Position numbers and translations under genes: made by a program. 42,538 bases of DNA from Asterionellopsis glacialis (Eukaryota > Bacillariophyta > Plagiogrammaphyceae > Rhaphoneidales > Asterionellopsidaceae), in the NCBI GenBank assembly GCA_014885115.2, contig WKLE02000486.1, positions 1 through 42,538 on the forward strand. The letters are read 5' to 3'. The notes under the pieces are model-generated. The model worked only from the letters and a program-made list of their open reading frames with translations, was not told the origin of the DNA and made no database searches. This document shows positions 23,269 to 32,860 of this stretch, one piece after another; the stretch's first letter is position 1, and each line of letters opens with the position of its first letter.

Positions 23269-24321
23269 TTACAGTGTCAAGAGAATCATTACAGAACCCT
23301 GTATAATTAGTGTAGCACCTAATGTCAGTGCCTTATTGCAAATTCCATCACTAGTACGACCATCACTACTTGGATTTGAAACATTGTTAGGAGTTGAACA
23401 ATCGTATCCCCGTCCATCACCCAAGGGTGCTCTTGGTACTCCGTAGTAGTATGACACAAGATCTGGCATATCCACAAAGGGATTACGATTTCCTTGATAA
23501 TGTGTACAGATATTTTCATTTCGTTGGATCTCCTCAGCAGAAGGAGGGTCATCCATGTGCCATTGTAACATTTGAGAGAGGAAGGCCATTTCGGTTTCAC
23601 TAGGGTTCTCGTCGGGACAATCGGTAATGGTGAGATCTTCTTCATTACTATCTGGATCACCATCGTATCGTAATGTCATGTAGAGGATTGATCTAGCCAC
23701 ATCTCCTCGAACGTTGGTGGGTGGCATAAATGTATCTGTATCTCTGGAGGTAGAAGAATCTGCTTCCACATTGGCAGGAATGACACAGTTTGACACAGAC
23801 TCTGCAATACCACACTCGGAAAAGAAACGATTACTTCTTGCGGAATTCACATTCCAGTCAGCTGGTTTGAGACTGTGCAAGTCGGTATAATCAGGTCCAC
23901 TAGTTCCGACACCATACGATTTAGGAAATACATGTTCTCGATTCCATGTGTCCGATTTACCGTAGGGTTCTTTTGGAATGTCAACATTACGGTATACTAA
24001 ATGAATATGTGTTTCATTGACAGCATCCAAGTCTAGGAGAGCATCCCATACATCTATTCTTGATGACGATGTGTATGGAATCACAGATCGATGACTATCT
24101 CTTGTGAGAGAATGAAGACGTGCTCGATCATAGAAACCGGAGGTTGCGGCAAGGCTGGAATAGTACGTAGTGTTATCGCAGTTGCTATAGCTATACGGAT
24201 ATGAAACAGCTAGTACTTTTGCGGGTGGATTATCATTTGTACCCATAAATATGGTTAGGGACACAATGCGATATGCCCAAACAATGGGATGGGTACTTCT
24301 GTGACCTTTTCCATTCGTCAT
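23269..24321 (-). CDS. Endonuclease I family nuclease (EndA/NucM-like), 350 aa
   Basis: Residues about 85-300 match the endonuclease I (EndA/NucM) fold, a His-Me finger non-specific nuclease. The catalytic box is WNREHVFPKS with His130, followed by TDLHSLKPADWNVNSARSN, which carries the metal-binding Asn region. These enzymes cut DNA (often RNA) with Mg2+ or Mn2+ and are usually exported. The N-terminus has basic residues and then a moderately hydrophobic stretch (residues 13-27) that could be a signal sequence. The C-terminus ends in about 20 hydrophobic residues after small residues (TSDGICNKA), like a GPI-anchor signal. Role by inference: surface or secreted nuclease, for example for scavenging phosphate from DNA. 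It is divergent from the peptidase gene, about 557 bases away. The true start could be further upstream or at Met26. Confidence 0.85.
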   Translation of the reverse strand: MTNGKGHRSTHPIVWAYRIVSLTIFMGTNDNPPAKVLAVSYPYSYSNCDNTTYYSSLAATSGFYDRARLHSLTRDSHRSVIPYTSSSRIDVWDALLDLDAVNETHIHLVYRNVDIPKEPYGKSDTWNREHVFPKSYGVGTSGPDYTDLHSLKPADWNVNSARSNRFFSECGIAESVSNCVIPANVEADSSTSRDTDTFMPPTNVRGDVARSILYMTLRYDGDPDSNEEDLTITDCPDENPSETEMAFLSQMLQWHMDDPPSAEEIQRNENICTHYQGNRNPFVDMPDLVSYYYGVPRAPLGDGRGYDCSTPNNVSNPSSDGRTSDGICNKALTLGATLIIQGSVMILLTL

Positions 24322-24878
24322 GGTCGCTGTTTACGTTTACGTCCAGTCCGTCGCTGGAGAGTCCTGATCTTAATCGATGTTCGCTTTGTGGAATGATGTG
24401 AGATGCGAGATCTTTTTCTGCCGAAAAATTTGGAATTTTGTTGACAGGCACCGTACCAAATTGGTGCTGACTGACTGTCCCTAAGTTCGAAATAAATGAG
24501 AGTCCGGCTGCACCGATAACCACTGACGTTCAACTCTGCATGGGTCCTATTTACCGGTACCGGTATGCTACATTCCTACAGAGACAGTCCGTAGGAACGC
24601 TGCCGATCTCTCCTCCGCCGCAAGACACAAGCAACCTCCCCTCTTCAATTTTCTGTCGGGCTCTTGATCCGCGCATACGAATCGCGAGGTGATGAGCGCC
24701 CATCTTGAATCTCATTGGTCCTTCGACCAGAGAACAAAAGCGAGCAAAAAAGCCTAGAGACATCACTGAAAAAAGATTTTTTTTGGGGCAACCGCACCCG
24801 AGGCTTTCAACCGTTGACACACCATAACGTTCAAGACACCCAGGACTAGAGACGCCTGAGACCGTTGAACAGTATCAA
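24322..24878. promoter_or_regulatory. Shared upstream region of two divergent genes
   Basis: The endonuclease (-) and the M3 peptidase (+) point away from this 557-base segment, so it must contain both promoters unless a 5' exon lies here. It includes the nested palindrome ACCGGTACCGGTA near 24,552-24,566. Open frames on minus (24233-24523, 24551-24820) have no recognisable product. No TATA box stands out. Confidence 0.5.
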
Positions 24879-26997
24879 ATGAGACTTTGGTCATCTCCAT
24901 TTGCATCTCTAGTCTACTTCCTACTTTCCAATACAATGGCACCCAACGCACTAAGCACTGACGTATGTCTACCTCGCTGGGATTTGAACTCCCGTTTTGG
25001 ATTTGAATCCCCCTTCTCTGATGATATTGACAAGCATTTGGAAGAAACTCGCAGCATGTCAAAGGCCTTTAAAGATAAGTACGAAGGAAACCTTTCCACA
25101 TCCAGTCTGCTCGATGCTGTGACTGAATACGAGAACATTGCCATACGACGAGCAATTGTTTCATCATATCTGAGTCTTTCCTATGACGTTGCTCTTGAAG
25201 ATGATGCCCTAAAGAAGAGAAAGGGGTCCATTTCGCAAACTCAAAGTGAAACCATGGGTGATTTCTTGGAGTGGTTTTCTCTTGACGTGGCAGATATGAG
25301 CCAAGAGGAAATTGACAAGCACTACGAACAAGAGCCTGGACTCAAATCTTACACAGCATTTCTTGACGAGATTCGTCGGCAGAGGCCTCACAATCTAGAC
25401 AAGAATGTGGAACGAGCTCTCACCGTCCGATCACCATACGTGGGTAAGAAACTCCATCGGTTGATAACATTGCTTATTGCTTTTTTCGTGATGAATCTTA
25501 CTAACACAGCTTTCGTTCTTATTCTTGATTTCAACATGTCCATTCCCACCCAAAAGGTACTCGCCCTCTCGTTTCTTTTTTTGACAAGGAGTTATCCCTC
25601 ATGCGTTTTGAGCTTGATGGTGAAACGGTCAACATGGAAGTGCTTCTAAGTAGAATGTCATCTTCAAAGGATGCCGATGTACGAGCTCTTTGCTTGAAAC
25701 AGCTGAATAATGGACTAGATGGCGCAGTTACACGCGTTGCAAGCTTGTCGCTCAGTTCTGTTGCAGGGTCATGGTTGATTGAAAACAAAGAACGGTCTTA
25801 TAATGACCTTCGAAGTCGTCGTAATCTTGATAACAATTGCCCGGACGAAGTCGTTGGTAGCTTGCTGGATGGCGTCAGATCAGCTGGAGTCCCACTCTGC
25901 AAACGATACTATGCTTTGAAAAAACAAATCCTGAAGGAAACTCAAGGTTTGAAGAGTTTCCGGTGGTCGGATCGGAACGCACCGATCGAAATTACCGAAA
26001 ACAAGGAGGAAGAAAAAATCACTTGGGATGATGCTGTTTCCATGGTTGAACGAGGATATCGGAAATTCAGTCCCCGAATGAGTGATCTCTTCATGGATAT
26101 GGTTAATGAAAAACGTATTGACGTACCCGCCACGGATGGTAAAAGAGGTGGTGCCTACTGTGCTGGAGTTGTACCTGGTGTTGGGCCTTTCCAATTATTA
26201 AATTTCGACGGCACAAAACATGATGTTGCGACACTGGCTCATGAATCAGGTCATGGGTGCCACGATATCCTTGCATACAAGCAAGGCTACCTTCAGTACC
26301 ACCCTCCTTTAACGTTGGCAGAAACTGCATCTATCTTTGGCGAAATGATTGTTTTTCGGGATTTGTTGGATCTGGCCGAAACACCCGAAGAAAAGTTTAC
26401 CCTTCTCATGAGCAAAATTGATGATGTGATCAATTCTGTTGTGCGACAGTGTTCATTTGATCGATTTGAGGAGCTAGCTCACACCGCCCGTGAGAACGGG
26501 GAGCTCAGTGCAGAGGAACTTGACGATTTCTGGATGCAAGCTCTAACAGAGTACTATGGTGTGATTGGGGATGATTCACCTTTTGATGCCTATGATGATG
26601 TATCACACTTGTGGGCTTACGTGCCTCATTTTCACCACGTTGTAAGTACTAGGACTTTCCAAAAATTCACGTTCATCGGCTTAGTCCCACTCTAACAATT
26701 TTTCTCATCCTGTCTTTTTTCATTTAGCCTTTCTACGTCTACTCGTACGCATTTGCTGATTTGGTTGTGGGCACGCTTTACCATAGTTTCCAAACAAACC
26801 CAGATGGATTTGAGGAACGCTTATTGGATCTCTTGAGTGCTGGTGGTACAAAAGACTTTGCAACTGCTCTCGGTCCGTTCGGATTAGACCCAACGAGCCC
26901 TTCATTTTGGGAAGATTCTATCAAGGCACACCTTGGAGGTCTTCTTTCAGAAGCTGAACAACTTGCGTCGAAAATGGGATACGCAGCACAGAAATAA
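24879..26997 (+). CDS. M3 family oligoendopeptidase F-like metallopeptidase (639 aa, 3 exons)
   Basis: Exons 24879-25443, 25557-26641 and 26728-26997 join across introns of 113 bases (phase 1) and 86 bases (phase 0), and frames agree at both joins. The product has the M3B layout: an early LPRWDL segment, a helical N-terminal half, and the zinc site HESGH (His417, Glu418, His421) with a third ligand Glu444 in LAETASIFGE. The C-terminal HFHHV|PFYVYSYAFAD segment spanning the second intron is typical of the family. Such enzymes hydrolyse oligopeptides, often degrading cleaved targeting peptides or imported peptides. Length agrees with PepF (about 600). The first 19 residues are hydrophobic and may be a targeting signal; alternatively translation starts at the ATG at 24936, which has good context (acaATGG). 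Confidence 0.9.
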
Positions 26998-27154
26998 AGA
27001 ACATAATTTGATTAATGATTACAGTTTACGATTAGACTTTAGTAAAACGTTCTAAAACAGAGCATTAATTAGATTGACTTTCGCTATTTTATTATCCACA
27101 TATATTTTTCGTTTATGAAATTGTGACAGGCGCAAGATATCTGGCGCCAACACA
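26998..27154. other. Short convergent spacer
   Basis: 157 bases between the stops of the peptidase gene (+) and the membrane-protein gene (-). AT-rich; must hold both 3' ends. Confidence 0.7.
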
Positions 27155-30100
27155 TTATACACTCTTATCATCATCATCGGGTTTTGAAGGTTTTGATGAA
27201 TCTGATTTCGGTTCCCCCTTTTCTTCAGCCTGTTTAAGCGCTGATAAGCTTCTCGCAATAGCCCAATCAGCAGCATCACTAGCGCCTCTGTCTTCAGTGG
27301 AACCCTCTTGTTTGCTTTGCTCTGCAATTTGCATCCAGATCTCAGCCTGAGCAAGTGCTTCTTGTTCCTCTTTCAAGGCTTTGTCCCCTGAATCTCCGCC
27401 GATAGAGCTATCCTCTTTCAGACTAGCCTTCTCAGGAGCCTTCTTCTCTGCAGGTTTTTTGCCGCCAAACCAAGTTCGTCGGTTACCACTGCTACTGCTG
27501 GACTCTTTACCTGGACTGTCGTCCTGTCCAGATTGCTCTGCTGTTCCAGTTGCGGCAGCGGCCGCAGCAGCTGCATCGCCGCTCTTTCCAGAACTCGACT
27601 TACTGTATGAACTTGCGGCAGCCACTACTCCAGTCCAATCACCCGAGTCAATCATAGCATCAAGTTCAGCAGCCCTTTCAGCATTAACGCCTTCCTTGCT
27701 TCGCTTACTACTTGTGTCTTCGGATGTATATGATCCACCAGCGGCTAGAGCATTTATCTCGGCTGAAGAAGCAGTAGTAACACTTGTGTCACTCATCATA
27801 GCTGCTGCCTCGCCAACAGCCTCCCAATCACCTGCTTCGATAGCAAGTTCAAGAGCTGTTCGTCTTCTTTTACCCGACCCCGCAGACTCTGTCCCTGAGA
27901 CAGATTCCGCTCCTGTAGACCCCTCCGACGATATGATTGGAACATCACCTGCGCTTTCCGATGAAAGTTCATGCATAGGACCTTCACTATCACTGTCTTT
28001 CGTATCCCTTGACCCAACAGCAGCAGCAACTCCAAGTGCAGCTACGCCACCGGCAATACCTGCGGCAGCTGCTCCAGATATACCACCATCACCTCCTGAA
28101 GGCGCAGGAGGCATTGGTGGCAAGCCACCTTCAACCCGAGATTTTCGTGCTTCCCTCTTAGCACTTTTTTGTTTGGCAACTCGAGCGCGTTGTGCAATAC
28201 TTCGTTCTTGCATAGTTCTCAACGTTTCTACTAATTCTTCTTCTCGTCCCTTAAATTGAAGCATCATTTCGTCGACATTGTCAATTTCATCTGGGACTAC
28301 ACGGCGTACAAGCTCTTCCACCTCTGCACGAGTCTCAGCTCGTTTTTGAGCCTTAGCTGGACTTTCGGTAGACGAATAATTGCTTTGTGAGTAGGCAGAA
28401 GAGGCACTGCCTGTACCAGATCTAGTGGCAGATGCACCTGACGCAGATGCAGATGCTTCCCCAGATCCCTTGGATGCTGAATCAGACGCAGACGATGCTT
28501 CGAATTTAGCAGCAGCAAGGACAACGCCCTCCCAATCACCAGCATCGACCAAGTGATCAAGCTCAGCAGCACGAGCTGCATCGACTGATGAGACAGAGGA
28601 TCCACCTCGTGACGCACTATTTCTTGATGCTCTACTATGAGAGGAAAAGGATTGAGAGTCAGAGGCAGCTGCCAATAGTGCAGCAGTTGCACCAACAGCA
28701 GCCCAATTTCCAGACTCAATTGCGTTGTCAAGATCCTCACGAGTTGCATTTGAAACTTCAGGTAAATCTGTGGTATTTACTGCCGAATCTCTAGGCTTGT
28801 CCTCGCTGTAAAAGTTTCAAGAAAATAGAGAAATGCATATGTGAGAAAAAAGAAATGTTGCACTCGGTTTTATCTATAAAAATCCTCAAACAAAGAAAAC
28901 AGAACAAAAACGTAAAACATACCCTTCCTCTTCGTCTTTCTTATCCTTGGTGGCTGCTGCGACGGCTGCTCCACCAGCAATAGCACTGGCAGCACCAATA
29001 GCTGCCAACTTGGCACCTTGACCAGACTTAAAGTCGAGAGAATCATCAACACTTCCCGTGTTGAGACTCGAGATACCTGCACTAGATGACCACCCACTTG
29101 ATCCTGCGTTGGAGGATGAATCGTGAGATACGGCTCCCATTTCACCCGGAATAGGGGAATCCTCATCTTCCATACCATCCAAATTAACTACTGGTTGTTT
29201 CTTGTTTTCTCCATAATCAGGTTTCGATGCACCAAGATTTGTATCATCCTTGGCTTCTGTAGGTGACGGTGGTGTAGCAACTGGAGTAGCAGGGAAGTGA
29301 TCGTTCTCATCCTTTTCTGGAGAAGCCTGTCGTCGACCGACCATCAAGAGACCAATAGCAGCAATGAAAAGTACAGAAGCAGCAGCTGCAATACCACCAA
29401 TAGCTCCACCTCCAATGCCGCCACCATCATCATCAGGGGGCTGCTCGGAATCTAGAATTCTGACAGGAGAACTAGGATTAACTTGTTGCAGGGCCTTTTG
29501 AAGATCTCCATTGTCAATAGCAGCTTCGAGGGCATCTCCATACTTCCGTTCGACGGCTTCTTCACTTTCGCCACCGAGTTCTACGACCACACTGGCATCA
29601 ACACTTCTACAAGCATCATTGGCCGACACAAATGAGGGACAGTCTATAGGCACACAATACAAGAAATCGAAACATAAGCAAAGGTTAGTGATTGGTACTC
29701 ATTCAAGCGAGATTGTTTCATGCTGCAAATACATCTTAGCCATCACTCAAAAGAAAAAGGGAACTACTTACTCTCGTTTTCAATATCATCAATAGATGTT
29801 GGAGTCCTGACAGAGGCTTGGAGTCTTCGAACTCGAAGTCTACCAGATAAATCAGTATCTTTCAAGACTTGCACTGCTACAATATCCATAGCCTCTATAA
29901 GATCATCGCGATAAGCATTTTCAGGTACACTTCCGGCGGGATTGTTTCCGTTTGTAAGGACAATGTCGTACGATGTTGGCACCGTAGCAATGGGTATAGG
30001 TGTAGGAACAACTGATGGTGCTGCACTCACTGTCGGAACAGGTGTTATGGTAGGTGAGTTCGAAGGCTCAGGAGTTGAGGGTGCCGAAGAGGGTGATGAG

Positions 30101-31209
30101 GATGGAACATCTGTAGGTTCCATGGTAGGACTGAGCGTTGGAAGGTCAGAGGGAGAAAAGGAAGGAGCCAAAGTTGGAACTACTGGGATTGGTGCCTTGG
30201 TGGTAGGGTCTGGTGTTACCGGTGCAATGGAAGGTGCCCGTGTAATTGTAGGTTCCAAGGTGGGTACTGGAGTTGTCGTTGGTNNNNNNNNNNNNNNNNN
30301 NNNNNNNNNNNNNNNNNNNNNNNNNNNNNNNNNNNNNNNNNNNNNNNNNNNNNNNNNNNNNNNNNNNNNNNNNNNNNNNNNNNNNNNNNNNNNNNNNNNN
30401 NNNNNNNNNNNNNNNNNNNNNGTCTTTGTTGGTGCCAATGTCGTTGGTGCAGCAGAAGGTGCTCCTGTAATTGTAGGTTTCAAGGTGGTGGGTACTGGAG
30501 TTGACGTTGGTGCTTCTGTCTTTGTTGGTGCAGCAGAAGGAGCCCCTGTAATTGTAGGTTCCAAGGTTGTTGGCACTGGTGTTGACGTTGGTGCTCCTGT
30601 CTTTGTTGGCGCCAAAGTTGTTGGTTCATCAGTCACAGGGGCAGGTGTCGGTACAATCAAGGTAGGTGAAGTCGATGGTGATATTGTAGGAGCACTACTT
30701 GCTAACACTCGTTCAATGTTTTGTCCGGTTAACAAACATACAGTAAACAAATAAGCTGTTTCCTGATCTGTGGGTGTATCACCAGGGGCCAAGCCCTGTA
30801 AGGAAATGTGAGCATTCGCCCCTTCGCAACAATTGTCATCTGCACCATCTAAATCACGACAGAGACAAGAAAGATACAAAAAATTTGCCACGAGGGGAAC
30901 TGGCAAGTTATCAAAATCCGTAACATCGCTCACAAATCCTGGAGGACCATATGCTTGTACAAACAAAACATACTCATCTGGAGAGAGCTTTTCATCGTCG
31001 TCTATATCAGAGTCTGTCAACGCCGTTTTGCACATCTGTGTATCTACAAAGCCAACAATGCTTTGCGCCTGTAGAAACGCTGGCAAATTCCCTGTATCTT
31101 GCGCTTTACTGAAAGGCATGAATGATAGCAATATGCATAATGATGCTGTATAACAAGATCGCCATGACGCAGTGAGAATTGATTTCGTTCTATTCGATCG
31201 AAGTATCAT
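27155..31209 (-). CDS. Single-pass membrane protein with EF-hand-like loop, Pro/Thr repeats and cytoplasmic acidic-Trp repeats (about 1,269 aa, 3 exons)
   Basis: Exons 31209-29772, 29643-28923 and 28805-27155 join with GT-AG introns (phases 1 and 2) to an exact multiple of three. A signal peptide (residues 1 to about 36, ending SKA) leads to a Cys-containing domain with a canonical EF-hand loop at Asp68-Glu79 (DIDDDEKLSPDE). A long Thr/Pro/Ala-rich repeat region follows (about 190-420), interrupted by the N run. Then come a conserved-looking juxtamembrane domain (LRVRRLQASVRTPTSIDDI, continuing after the first intron), a membrane helix (about 560-583) and a Ser/Ala-rich cytoplasmic tail. The tail carries four repeats of the type ELDxxIDAGDWExVVxAAA (near 744, 799, 1038, 1099) and a coiled coil with NVDEMMLQFKGREEEL (about 882-950). 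I recall this last motif from other diatom proteins. Function unknown; a cell-wall-linked or sensor role is inference. Confidence 0.82.
30010..30660 (-). repeat. Pro/Thr-coding tandem repeat array
   Basis: Units encoding patterns such as VPTTLEPTITGAPSAAPT and APTKTGAPTSTP repeat with small variation on both sides of the N run; the DNA repeats with a period of roughly 60-90 bases. The peptide resembles mucin-like or wall-protein spacers open to O-glycosylation. Copy number cannot be given because of the gap. Confidence 0.8.
30284..30421. other. Assembly gap, 138 N
   Basis: A run of 138 unknown bases inside the Pro/Thr repeat of the membrane-protein gene. 138 is a multiple of three and the frame is open on both sides, so if the estimated size is right, 46 residues are missing. 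Repeats on both flanks explain why assembly failed here. Confidence 0.98.
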
Positions 31210-32860
31210 TTTGTCGTGTGTGATTATCTTTTAAATGGTGACGGATGTATATTGGTGTCGCGTAGAATAGTGCTTAATGTGATCAACCTCGAGAGAAAAA
31301 AGTTTTTCGCGTCTGAACTACCAACCCGCGTAAGTGATTTTGGTCCGGAACAAATCTATTGAGAGATTTTTTCAATCCTATCAAATCTCTCTCTTTAGCC
31401 AAAGTATGCACTAGAGAAGGATTCCCTCCGATTTTTAGGAGTAAGTAAGCTCCAAAATAAAAACCCAGCGGCGAAGGAAAGCTGAGTGAATGGCAAAATC
31501 TTGTTTCCTCCGAATAACTCTAAATCTTCAAATCGTCAATGTCGTCTTCGGCCTGATTGGTGCTCTTATCGTTCAAGTTAACACCACAATGCAACACCTA
31601 TTTTGCAGTGATGCGCTAGTCTTGGATGGCGGCCTTCGTCCTTGTTGTAATGCAAGATTGATCAGGTTGCTTTGTTGTTTATTCGCCCGACTTGCGGCCA
31701 TACACTTTCTAGTTCTTCGCCGCTGTGTTTTCGTGTAGACCCGTGAACACTATCAAGTCCTGTAGGTCCTAGTCCTATTCTTACCTATAGTCTACTGTAC
31801 TGTATCACCAGTAGGATCGATACCGTCTCTAATCGAGAAGATGGAATGGATACCGTAGGGAACAAATTCAAAGTCCTGGGTAAAAACAAAGCGTGCGCGC
31901 TCAAACTTGAAAAATCTACATAGTAAATTGAAAATTATTTCAATCTATTTTGTCCATAGTCATAACTTTTCCACATATATAAGTTTTAGCTCATTATGAC
32001 CATGACGCTTTCCGTTGGTGACTCAACGGAAGGGTCGGCGCGAGGAGAAAAAGGATACATAAGGCGACATTTTATGTGATAGCACTTCAAAAATTCAGAT
32101 CATTCATTATTATCAGTAAATATATACGTGTATTTCCTCTCAAGACTCGACATCTTCCCGCAAAGTAGAAGCGAACTCTTCCGGCGTTCCGTTCCAGCAG
32201 TCTTTGGTTCCAGTAGTGAAGGAGACAAAGGAATATCGAAAATATCATTCTGGAGGGAAAGCAAGAATATGCCATCCATGGATCCTACACAGCCTTCTCT
32301 AAACGATTCAACTTCCTTGATTCGAACACCCAATGACTCCTTCCCCACGGACTGGCCGTCACCACAGTGAACTCTCTCTCTCTCTCTAGAGAGAGGTCCT
32401 ACGAAGCTCAGGATGTAAAAGCTACAAGCAGTATCGTTGTGAGATTCAGTTGTTGTGACACAAGATACAAAATATTTTGATCGTGCACAATAACTCTCTG
32501 CAGTACCAAATAAGTACGAGCAACGACTAACGGACCACAGAAAAAAAAGATTTTGAGATTACAGCATTCAAGAAAGAAATTAGATGTTACAGCACACACA
32601 GGAGAAAATAGATTACAGCAAGGGGGATTTATCATCCTCTCTCTCTCGAGTCCCGGTCGTCAAAAATATGCTAGACCTAGAGAGTAGAGAGGGATGTAAC
32701 ATATTCAGATCCAAAAAATGATTAAATCACAAAAAAAATTTGATAGAGAGCACTTCTGAACGAACAAAAGCAACAGTTTTCTTATATACTCTTTAAAAAT
32801 AATCTAGACGACCCCCTTTTCGTTTGTTTGTTGTTTCATTGCTGTACCTTATATGAATTT
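31210..32860. other. Spacer of about 1.65 kb without a supported gene
   Basis: Lies between the start of the membrane-protein gene and the stop of the kinase-phosphatase gene, both minus. Open frames at 31490-31738 (+), 32128-32370 (+) and 32100-32348 (-) show no motif; the last two overlap. It contains CT-rich hairpin-like sequence (32,371-32,398, CTCTCTAGAGAGAG), another CTAG/CTCGAG-rich patch at 32,637-32,693, and the T-rich 3' flank of the kinase gene. Confidence 0.55.
32371..32398. repeat. CT/GA inverted repeat (hairpin)
   Basis: CTCTCTCTCTCTCT followed by AGAGAGAG with CTAG at the centre gives a perfect short stem. Simple-sequence origin likely. Confidence 0.7.

Noticed and set aside
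24980..25012. tRNA-like TTTGAACTCCCG / TTTGAATCCCC words
   Set aside because: They fall inside the peptidase coding exon and no cloverleaf can be drawn.
27381..28259. 292-codon open frame on plus
   Set aside because: Antisense to the Ala/Ser-rich tail of the membrane protein; composition-driven.
29942..30754. 270-codon Val/Gly-rich open frame on plus
   Set aside because: Complement of the Pro/Thr repeat; repeats are often open in several frames, and the minus frame continues the signal-peptide protein.
31490..31738. 82-codon hydrophobic, Cys-rich open frame on plus
   Set aside because: No recognisable signal or family and no clear gene context.
32100..32370. Overlapping open frames on both strands
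   Set aside because: Mutually exclusive, under 85 codons and without motifs.
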